A stretch of DNA of 64,000 nucleotides. Origin: Alphaproteobacteria bacterium. GTDB lineage: Bacteria; Pseudomonadota; Alphaproteobacteria; Rhizobiales; Rhizobiaceae. Below the pieces are notes generated by a model. It did not search any database and was not told the origin of the DNA. It saw only the letters and a list, made by a program, of their open reading frames with translations. Shown piece after piece: positions 58,123-64,000 of the stretch. A program made the translations under genes and the position numbers. The stretch lies in contig BOKV01000001.1 in NCBI GenBank assembly GCA_016861165.1, forward strand, positions 124,001 to 188,000. The letters are read 5' to 3'. Each line of letters begins with the position of its first letter. The first letter of the stretch is position 1.

Positions 58123-59664
58123 ATGAGCGCATTTGCATCGGCAGGCATTCATGCAGCCAACAAGGTCTTGAAGCTCGCTGCCGCGGCGGCCGTGATCGTG
58201 ACGGCGCTGGCGCTCGCCAGCGCCGAGGCGGCCACCGGCAAGCGGGTGGCGCTGGTCATCGGCAACAGCGCCTATCAGAACGCGCCCGCCCTGGCCACAC
58301 CGGCCAATGACGCCGCCGACATGGCGGCCGAATTGCGGGCGCTGGGCTTCACCGTCATCGACGGGGTCGACCTGACCAACCGGGACATGCGCGACAAGAT
58401 CCGCGAGTTCACCAACCAGCTGCGCGGGGCGGAGGCGAGCCTGTTCTACTATTCCGGCCACGCGCTGCAGGCCAATGACCGCAACTACCTCGCGCCGGTC
58501 GACGCCCGGCTGGAGTTCGAGGGCGATCTCGACTTCGAGACGGTGGCGCTCGAAATCGTGCAGCGCCAGATGGAGCGCGAGACCAAGACCGCGCTGCTGT
58601 TCCTCGACGCCTCGCGCGACAATCCGCTGGCGCGCGCGCTCAACGCGGCGGCCCGCTCCGGCGGGCCCGAGCCGGGGCTGGCCGAGGTCCGCTCGAGCCC
58701 CGGCACGCTCGTCGCCTTCGCCACCGATCCCGACAGCACGGCCGCCGACAAGGGCGAGCGCAACAGCCCGTTCACCGGGGCGCTGCTTGCCAACCTGGCG
58801 CGCGAGGACCTCGAAATCCAGACCATGATGACCGACGTGCGCCAGCAGGTGCATGAGGCGACCAGCGCGGAGCAGACTCCCTGGGTCAGTTCCTCGCTGC
58901 TCGGCCGCTTCTATTTCAAGCCCGGCGCCGAGACGGCGCAGCAGGTGGCGGCGCTTGAAACCAGCGCCGATCCGGCGGAACGGGGCCTGTCGGTCAGACC
59001 AGCCAGCCCGGTCAAGCCGGAATCGGTGGCTTGGGACTCGGTCAAGGACACCACCGATCCGAGGGAACTGGAAGCGTTCATCTCGACCTACCCGGACGGC
59101 TTCTTCGCCGAACTGGCCGAACTGCGCCTGCACGCGCTCGGCGAACAGGCGCGGCTGGCCGACGCCCGGGCGCGGCTCGATCAGTATGGGCAGGACGACC
59201 AGACGCGACAGAGCCAGACCGACGTGGCCGTTCTCGATCAGCGGGTCGACGACGGACCGAAGGTCGTCGTGCCGTCGGTCGTTGTTCCGCCGGTCGAGCA
59301 GGAGGCCAGCATCGAGCCGCAGCTCGACGCGCGCCAGATCGTGGTCGGCATCCAGCAGGAACTCGTCCGGCTGTCGTGCAATCCCGGCCGGCCCGACGGC
59401 GTGTGGGGTCGCCGCAGCCAGCGCGCGCTCGACCTGTTCGCCTCGAGCGCCGGCGTCAACCTGGCCTCGCCGGATCCCGACGGGTATCTGCTGAAGCAGC
59501 TCCGCGAATACCAGGGCGAAGGCTGCCCGGTCGCCGTCCGCCAGCAGCCGGCGCCCGGCCAGGTCGTGCGCGTGCGCCGCCACCGTACGCAGGGCGTCGA
59601 TGTCGGCCGGGTGATCGGAACCGTGGTCGGCGCGGCCATCGCCTGCCGGCTGGCGCGCTGCTAG
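58123..59664 (+). CDS. Secreted caspase-fold protein with Ser in place of catalytic Cys
   Basis: The 513-residue protein has a signal peptide (about 1-36), a caspase-like domain and a C-terminal PG-binding-like domain (LSCNPGRPDGVWGRRSQRAL) ending in a hydrophobic tail (IACRLARC). The histidine is kept (His113, YYSGHALQ), but the motif LLDACRDNP of its paralogues is LFLDASRDNP, with Ser164 (codon TCG at 58612-58614). The Gly after His is Ala. It is therefore probably a pseudoprotease. The start has GAGGGGAATCGACG upstream. The active-type paralogue follows 221 bases later. Confidence 0.88.
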   Translation: MSAFASAGIHAANKVLKLAAAAAVIVTALALASAEAATGKRVALVIGNSAYQNAPALATPANDAADMAAELRALGFTVIDGVDLTNRDMRDKIREFTNQLRGAEASLFYYSGHALQANDRNYLAPVDARLEFEGDLDFETVALEIVQRQMERETKTALLFLDASRDNPLARALNAAARSGGPEPGLAEVRSSPGTLVAFATDPDSTAADKGERNSPFTGALLANLAREDLEIQTMMTDVRQQVHEATSAEQTPWVSSSLLGRFYFKPGAETAQQVAALETSADPAERGLSVRPASPVKPESVAWDSVKDTTDPRELEAFISTYPDGFFAELAELRLHALGEQARLADARARLDQYGQDDQTRQSQTDVAVLDQRVDDGPKVVVPSVVVPPVEQEASIEPQLDARQIVVGIQQELVRLSCNPGRPDGVWGRRSQRALDLFASSAGVNLASPDPDGYLLKQLREYQGEGCPVAVRQQPAPGQVVRVRRHRTQGVDVGRVIGTVVGAAIACRLARC

Positions 59665-59691
59665 GCGCCGGAGCGGCCTGTGACCAAGGGC

Positions 59692-59731
59692 ACACGCATG
59701 GTTCTCACACGGCCCCATCTCAGATGCGTGT
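59692..59731. repeat. Spaced inverted repeat between the caspase genes
   Basis: ACACGCAT (59692-59699) and ATGCGTGT (59724-59731) form a perfect 8-bp inverted repeat with a 24-base spacer, located 28 bases beyond the first caspase stop and about 155 bases before the next start. It has no U-tract. It may be a regulatory site or a weak terminator. Confidence 0.35.
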
Positions 59732-59885
59732 TAATGGGTCGGCGCCAGCCGCGTGCGGGAAGTGACGGAAACGTGAAGGAAATCCCGACGCCCCAGGGTC
59801 CGCGAGACGGCGCCAAGCTTGAGGAATCGGTCCCCCGCATGGTAGGATGATCAATTCAGCGGGCGGCAGAACAGGGAAGACGACC

Positions 59886-61595
59886 ATGACGGCATTCGCT
59901 AGTGCAGGAATTGTCACCCGCCCCTGGCTGAAGATTCTCGGGGTCGCTGTCGGTGCCTTCCTGTTGATCGCAGGGTTCATGCTGGCGGAGGCCGGCGCAT
60001 CGACGGGCAAGCGCGTCGCGCTCATCGTCGGCAACAGCGCCTATCAGCATGCGCCGGTGCTGGCCAATCCGGCCAATGACGCCACCGACATTGCGGTCGA
60101 GCTCAAGGCGCTCGGCTTCACCGTGATCGAGGGCACCGACCTTTCGAACCGCGGCATGCGCGAGAAGATCCGCGAGTTCGCCAACGAGCTGCGCGGCGCC
60201 GATGTCGGCATGCTCTACTATGCCGGCCACGGACTGCAGGTGAACGGCCGCAACTACCTCGCCCCGGTCGACGCGCGCCTGGAATTCGAGAGCGATCTCG
60301 ACTTCGAGACCATCCCGCTCGAATTCGTGCAGCGCCAGATGGAGCGCGAGGCGCGGACGGTGCTGCTGTTCCTCGACGCCTGCCGCGACAACCCGCTGAC
60401 GCGCAGCTTCCGTGCCTCGTCGCGTTCGAGCGGTCCGGGCAAGGGCCTGGCCGAGGTCAAGTCGGCGGCCGGCACGCTGATCGCCTTCGCCACCGATCCC
60501 AACAATGTCGCGCTCGACGGCAAGGGCCGCAACAGCCCGTTCACCAAGGCGATGCTCAACAACATCTCGCGCAAGGATGTCGAGATCCAGACCATGATGA
60601 CCGACGTGCGCCGCGAGGTGCATGACGAGACCAACGAGCAGCAGACGCCGTGGATCAACTCCTCGCTGCTCGGCCGCTTCTACTTCGCGCCCGCCAGCAC
60701 CAGCGAATCCGCGTCCGACACGTCCCAGCAGGTGGCGGCTCTCGATGACACCGCCACGTCGCCGTCGACCAGCAGCAACTCCTCTTCTTCGGCCGTCAAC
60801 GCGGCCCAGATCGAGGCACTCGCCTGGGAGACGGTCAAGGACACCAAGAACGCAGCCGAACTGGAAGCCTTCATCGCCGAATACGGCAACAGCTTCTACG
60901 GCAAGCTCGCCCGCCTGCGCCTGCGCGCGCTCAAGGAGGAGACGGCCAAGCCGGCGCCGGCCCAGACCGATACGGCGGCGACGCCGACCGAGCCGAGCGG
61001 GACGACCGAGGTCGCCAGCCTCGAACAGCCCAAGGCCACCGAGACGCGCAAGATCGAGGTGCAGGTCGATCCGCGCCAGGTCGCGCTCGGCATCCAGCAG
61101 GAACTGCAGCGCCTGTCGTGCAACCCGGGCCGTCCGGACGGGCTGTGGGGGCGGCGCAGCCAGGGCGCGCTCGACCAGTTCGCGCGCGCTGCCAAGGTCA
61201 GGCTGGTATCGACCGAGCCGACGCCGGAACTGCTCGATCAGTTGCGCGACTATGACGGCAATGGCTGCCCGGTCGCCCGCACCTGCCCGGCCGGCCAGCG
61301 CATGAGTTCGAAGGGCAACTGCTTCACACCGCAACGCGAGGCGCGCACCGAGCCGGCACAGCCGCAGCAGCAGTCGCGGTCCACGCGCCGCCAGCAGCAG
61401 GTGATCGTCGAGCAGCCGCAGCCGGTCGAACAGCAGCAGGTCATCATCCAGCAGCAGCCGCAGCAGGTCATTGTCCAGCAGCCGCCGCAGCAGGTGATCG
61501 TGCAGCAGCCGCAGCCGCGCCAGGTCAACCCGCTCGGCCAGTTCATCGGCGGCGCCATCACGCTGGGCGTCACCTGCCGGCTGATGGGCTGCTGA
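59886..61595 (+). CDS. Secreted caspase-fold protease with Gln-rich C-terminal region
   Basis: The 569-residue protein has a signal peptide/anchor (about 1-38), a caspase domain with intact His115 (YYAGHGLQVNGRNYL) and Cys166 (LFLDACRDNP), a helical linker and a PG-binding-like segment (LSCNPGRPDGLWGRRSQGAL). A Gln/Pro/Val-rich tract (about 495-550) follows, and it ends VTCRLMGC. The start at 59886 follows AGGGAAG. It is a close paralogue of the upstream protein, with which it shares the order of domains and the cysteine-containing tail. A strong terminator follows. Confidence 0.9.
   Translation: MTAFASAGIVTRPWLKILGVAVGAFLLIAGFMLAEAGASTGKRVALIVGNSAYQHAPVLANPANDATDIAVELKALGFTVIEGTDLSNRGMREKIREFANELRGADVGMLYYAGHGLQVNGRNYLAPVDARLEFESDLDFETIPLEFVQRQMEREARTVLLFLDACRDNPLTRSFRASSRSSGPGKGLAEVKSAAGTLIAFATDPNNVALDGKGRNSPFTKAMLNNISRKDVEIQTMMTDVRREVHDETNEQQTPWINSSLLGRFYFAPASTSESASDTSQQVAALDDTATSPSTSSNSSSSAVNAAQIEALAWETVKDTKNAAELEAFIAEYGNSFYGKLARLRLRALKEETAKPAPAQTDTAATPTEPSGTTEVASLEQPKATETRKIEVQVDPRQVALGIQQELQRLSCNPGRPDGLWGRRSQGALDQFARAAKVRLVSTEPTPELLDQLRDYDGNGCPVARTCPAGQRMSSKGNCFTPQREARTEPAQPQQQSRSTRRQQQVIVEQPQPVEQQQVIIQQQPQQVIVQQPPQQVIVQQPQPRQVNPLGQFIGGAITLGVTCRLMGC
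61392..61521 (+). repeat. Imperfect tandem codons for a Gln/Val/Pro repeat
   Basis: Within the last caspase gene, four imperfect copies of CAGGT(C/G)AT(C/T)(A/G)T(C/G)..CAGCAGCCG encode a repeat of the type QQVI(I/V)xQQP. Such tracts form extended or amyloid-like surface segments. They are prone to copy-number change. Confidence 0.6.
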
Positions 61596-61623
61596 CCCAC
61601 CGCCCCGCTTGTCGCGGATCAAG

Positions 61624-61652
61624 CCCCCGGGCCGCACGGCCCGGGGGTTTTT
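61624..61652 (+). terminator. Strong intrinsic terminator after the caspase genes
   Basis: A perfect 10-bp stem CCCCCGGGCC / GGCCCGGGGG with a four-base loop is followed by TTTTT at 61648-61652. It starts 29 bases after the stop of the last caspase gene. This is a textbook rho-independent terminator. Confidence 0.92.
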
Positions 61653-61693
61653 CGTTTGCGACACCTCGGCGATCCGCCCCACCCACACAAAAG

Positions 61694-61727
61694 AAAAGGC
61701 CCCGGCGCAGCGCGCCGGGGCCTTTTT
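61694..61727. terminator. Bidirectional intrinsic terminator
   Basis: A 15-bp stem, AAAAGGCCCCGGCGC with GCGCCGGGGCCTTTT, has a 3-base loop. A-rich sequence on the left and T-rich on the right make it work in both directions. It sits between the plus-strand caspase genes and the minus-strand small secreted protein gene. Confidence 0.92.
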
Positions 61728-61747
61728 GGGCGTCCGCTGACCGGCGG

Positions 61748-61996
61748 TCAGTTGCAGACCTGGTAGCGGACGCGGGCTCCACCGATGTTGCGGTACTCGT
61801 AGGAACAGCGCACCCCGTAGATGAAGGTGCTGTAGGCGTTGGGCGCCGCGCCGGCGATGGCCCGCGAATGGAACGCCTGGCTGCCGTCATGGTAGTACGG
61901 GTTGTAGTAGAAGTACGGGCTCGCCGCCGAAGCCGCGGTGGCGGCGCCAGCCACGACCAGGCCGGCAAGAACGGCCTTCGTCACGAGGTTTCTCAT
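61748..61996 (-). CDS. Small secreted protein of unknown function
   Basis: The 82-residue protein starts at 61996 with MRNLVTKAVLAGLVVAGAAT, a signal peptide cleaved after about residue 24 (ASA). The mature part is about 58 residues, Tyr-rich (SPYFYYNPYYHDG), with two cysteines (GVRCSYEY and YQVCN) that could form a disulfide. No family is recognised. An in-frame extension upstream to 62245 reads through repeat copy 2 and is an artefact. A bidirectional terminator lies just beyond its stop. Confidence 0.7.
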   Translation of the reverse strand: MRNLVTKAVLAGLVVAGAATAASAASPYFYYNPYYHDGSQAFHSRAIAGAAPNAYSTFIYGVRCSYEYRNIGGARVRYQVCN

Positions 61997-62194
61997 CTTC
62001 CAGTTTCCTTTCAAGCGTTGCGGGAGACCGACACTCGGGCGGCTTCCCTCGCCCCTGTGTTGGCTATCTAGGTCCCGCATTCCGGCCAGAAAAGACCACC
62101 GCGGCCAGGCTGTGACGAAAGTCCCCGTGGAATCCGCGGCAATCGGACGAATCCAACGCCTCTTCACACGCGACGGCCGGCGGCGCGCCGTTTG

Positions 62195-62245
62195 GAGCCT
62201 CATCCCGCCGAGCGGCAACGCGAGGCGGACAAGATGACGCGACAA
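62195..62245. repeat. 51-base dispersed palindromic repeat, copy 2
   Basis: This matches 43204-43254 at 50 of 51 positions, the one difference being C for T at 62239. It ends three bases before the stop of the Anbu protease gene. Both copies lie directly beyond the 3' end of a minus-strand gene or close to it. In-frame reading of either strand gives meaningless peptides. Confidence 0.75.
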
Positions 62246-62248
62246 TTG

Positions 62249-62989
62249 CTAATCGCCATTGGTGTAGGATTCGATGTTGGCGAAGGCGTGCCTCAGCGCC
62301 TCCGACCAGCCGGTCGACAGCGAGCGGAAGTAGGGGTCGTCGGCGCCGATGCGGCGCTCCTCGCCCACCTCATAGGTGTCGGTGCGGTAGATCAGCATGT
62401 CGATCGGCATACCGACCGACAGGTTGGAGCGCAGCGTCGAATCGAACGAGATCAGCAGCAGCTTGGCGGCATCGCCCATGCGCATCTCGGCGACGGCAAC
62501 GCGGTCGAGGATCGGCTTGCCGTATTTGTGCTCGCCGATCTGGAAGAAGGGCGTGTCCTGGGTGGCCTCGATGAAATTGCCCTCGTTGTAGATCTGGAAC
62601 AGGCGCGGCGCCTCGCCCCTGATCTGGCCGCCTAGAATGAAGGAGGCGGAGAAGGCGGCCGCCTCCGGCCCGAACTGTTCGCCATTGGTACGGTGGACCT
62701 CGCGCAGCGCGGCGCCAACCACGCGGGCGGCCTGGAACATGGTGGCGGCGTTCATCAGCGTGTGGCGGTCGTGTTCGGCGGCGCCGGCCAGTTCCTCGTT
62801 GAGGATGCTGACGACGGACTGGGCAACCGACAGGTTGCCGGCGGTCAGCAGTACCAGCACGCGGTCGCCCTTGTTCTCCCAGATGAACATCTTGCGGAAG
62901 CAGGCGATGTTGTCGAACCCGGCATTGGTGCGGGTGTCGGACGCAAAGATGATGCCGCGATTGAGGCGAAGGCCCACGCAATAAGTCAT
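62249..62989 (-). CDS. Anbu-type proteasome-related protease
   Basis: The 246-residue protein has the Ntn-hydrolase fold of Anbu, an ancestral beta-type proteasome homologue. It starts MTYCVGLRLNRGIIFASDTR, with the candidate nucleophile Thr2, and contains FDNIACFRKMFIWENKGDRV, FSASFILGGQIRGEAPRLF and FIEATQDTPFFQIGEHKYGK. Anbu assembles into open helical rings. The neighbours, a transglutaminase-like protein and an alpha-E protein, form the conserved Anbu gene cluster. The start is 96 bases after the transglutaminase stop. Confidence 0.92.
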   Translation of the reverse strand: MTYCVGLRLNRGIIFASDTRTNAGFDNIACFRKMFIWENKGDRVLVLLTAGNLSVAQSVVSILNEELAGAAEHDRHTLMNAATMFQAARVVGAALREVHRTNGEQFGPEAAAFSASFILGGQIRGEAPRLFQIYNEGNFIEATQDTPFFQIGEHKYGKPILDRVAVAEMRMGDAAKLLLISFDSTLRSNLSVGMPIDMLIYRTDTYEVGEERRIGADDPYFRSLSTGWSEALRHAFANIESYTNGD

Positions 62990-63085
62990 GGCTGTCGGTC
63001 GATTCCGTCGGGTCGGCGGCCAGATATTAGCTGGAATCGGCCCGGTGTCGATGGGCCCTGGCCCGCAACGGTTGCGGTGGCCGCG

Positions 63086-63901
63086 TCACTGCTCCGTCGG
63101 CACCTTGAGCGTCACCCTCACTTCCAGCCGGTCCGGCCCGGCGCCGCGCCGGATGCCGCGCACCGGCGCGGCCGTGGTGGCATCAAGGCCGCAGGCGAGG
63201 CGCACATAGTGCTCGTCGGGGCAGATGCCGTTGGCCGGATCGAAACCGACCCAGCCGAGCCCGGCCACCTCCGCCTCCACCCAGGCGTGGTTGGCCTCGA
63301 CCTCGGCCTCGCCCTCGTCCGCCACCAGATAGCCGGTGACGTAGCGGGCCGGCAGGCCGAGCCGGCGGCAGATGGCGAGGAAGATGTGGGCGAAGTCCTG
63401 GCACACGCCGTGGCCGGCCTTCAGGGCGGCCGCTGCCGTCGTCGTCGCATCGGTGTGGCCGGTATCGAATTTCATGCGTTCGCGGATGGCCGCCATCAGC
63501 GCGTGATAGAGCGCTATCGGGTCGCGGTGGCGGCCGCGGAAGCCGGCGGCCAGCGCTTCGATGGCGCGGTCGGCCTCGGTCAGCGCGGTGACGCGGGCAA
63601 AGACGCCGGCCGGCGGCATGTTGGGCAGGTGGCCGACGATCCCGTCGCAATTGGCTGTCTCGACCAGGCCGGACGCCCGGATCAGCAGGCCGCCATGGTC
63701 GCCGTTCTGACTGATCAGGTGGACGCGGTTGCCGAAGCCGTCGATCCAGGTGCCCGCCCGCTCGATGCCCGGCGCCTCGATCCGCCAGTCAACGATCTTC
63801 TGGCCGCGGGTGTCGACCGGGGTGAGCCGCAGCTCCTGCACCGCATAGCGCACCGGCTCGTCATAGGAATAGGCGGTCGCGTGCTCGATCCTGATCTGCA
63901 T
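63086..63901 (-). CDS. Transglutaminase-like protein of the Anbu cluster
   Basis: The 271-residue protein has an N-terminal bacterial transglutaminase-like domain (QIRIEHATAYSYDEPVRYA) and a catalytic core with Cys167 (GHGVCQDFAHIFLAICRRLG), His205 (EANHAWVEAEV) and Asp221 (GWVGFDPANG). This is the triad of the transglutaminase/cysteine protease superfamily. Such proteins accompany Anbu and alpha-E proteins, and a peptide-ligating or cleaving role has been proposed. It ends 96 bases before the Anbu gene and starts 16 bases from the upstream alpha-E stop. Confidence 0.92.
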   Translation of the reverse strand: MQIRIEHATAYSYDEPVRYAVQELRLTPVDTRGQKIVDWRIEAPGIERAGTWIDGFGNRVHLISQNGDHGGLLIRASGLVETANCDGIVGHLPNMPPAGVFARVTALTEADRAIEALAAGFRGRHRDPIALYHALMAAIRERMKFDTGHTDATTTAAAALKAGHGVCQDFAHIFLAICRRLGLPARYVTGYLVADEGEAEVEANHAWVEAEVAGLGWVGFDPANGICPDEHYVRLACGLDATTAAPVRGIRRGAGPDRLEVRVTLKVPTEQ

Positions 63902-63917
63902 GGCTCCGGGTCGGCTG

Positions 63918-64000
63918 TCAGTAGAAGTTGTAGCTCTCGGCGATGGCCTGGCCCAACGCGTTGTTGGCGGCGATGAACTCGGTCAGGAACTCGTGCAGGC
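63918..64000 (-). CDS. Alpha-E domain protein, C-terminal fragment
   Basis: Only the last 26 or so codons lie in the window, ending with the stop at 63918-63920: LHEFLTEFIAANNALGQAIA then ESYNFY. The position before the transglutaminase gene and the helical ending fit the alpha-E protein of the Anbu cluster, which is usually preceded by a circularly permuted ATP-grasp gene. The assignment rests mainly on gene order. Confidence 0.6.
   Translation of the reverse strand, partial: LHEFLTEFIAANNALGQAIAESYNFY

Noticed and set aside
61997..62245. 83-residue N-terminal extension of the small secreted protein
   Set aside because: It reads through the dispersed repeat; the ATG at 61996 starts a clear signal peptide.

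Overview
The window looks like chromosomal DNA of a flagellated alphaproteobacterium, most likely Hyphomicrobiales (Rhizobiales). It is very GC-rich. The flagellar gene order (motA-fliM-fliN-fliG-flhB ... flgB-flgC-fliE-flgG-flgA-flgI-motE-flgH-fliL-fliP, with flgF-fliI divergent) is the one known from rhizobia. MotE, DUF1217, DUF2155 and an Anbu-type protease cluster also fit, and a perfect CtrA-type box lies upstream of one gene. No insertion sequence, phage, CRISPR, tRNA or rRNA gene was recognised, and no gene-free stretch exceeds 300 bases.

Layout. 1-4204: 5' part of fliF, a TPR-sulfotransferase and a flagellin, all on the minus strand. 4405-10054: an AraC-type regulator and a tightly packed operon of CoA-transferase, MmgE/PrpD protein, acyl-CoA dehydrogenase and double hot-dog hydratase. 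10215-15622: a maturation cassette for a molybdenum hydroxylase (MoxR ATPase, VWA protein, two XdhC-type proteins, a molybdopterin-binding/nucleotidyltransferase fusion) plus a flavin reductase, without any structural hydroxylase subunit. 15867-20858: a branched-chain-amino-acid-type ABC transporter without a binding protein, coupled to a bicupin protein. 20937-23893: accB-accC-aat and a DUF2155 protein. 24093-39165: the main flagellar cluster, with C-ring, rod, P- and L-ring, export and motor genes.

39178-45662 is a signalling region: a FeeM-like N-acyl amino acid synthase with a CtrA box, a PilZ protein whose upstream region shares an element with the flagellin upstream region, a LuxR-type regulator, a diguanylate cyclase and a GGDEF-EAL protein. 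It probably links motility, cell cycle and c-di-GMP. 45853-53607: mrp, a DUF6494 gene and a complete urease operon (ureDABCEFG) interleaved with DUF1272, GFA and DUF29 genes. 53626-61595: three secreted caspase-fold proteins, one with Ser in place of the catalytic Cys, around a sarcosine/dimethylglycine dehydrogenase-like flavoenzyme. 61748-64000: a small secreted protein and the Anbu protease / transglutaminase / alpha-E cluster, cut by the window edge.

Most interesting: the FeeM/LuxR/PilZ/CtrA neighbourhood, the active/inactive caspase pair, the upstream element shared by the flagellin and PilZ genes, the orphan molybdenum-hydroxylase maturation cassette, the CoA-transferase operon, and a 51-base palindromic repeat present twice.
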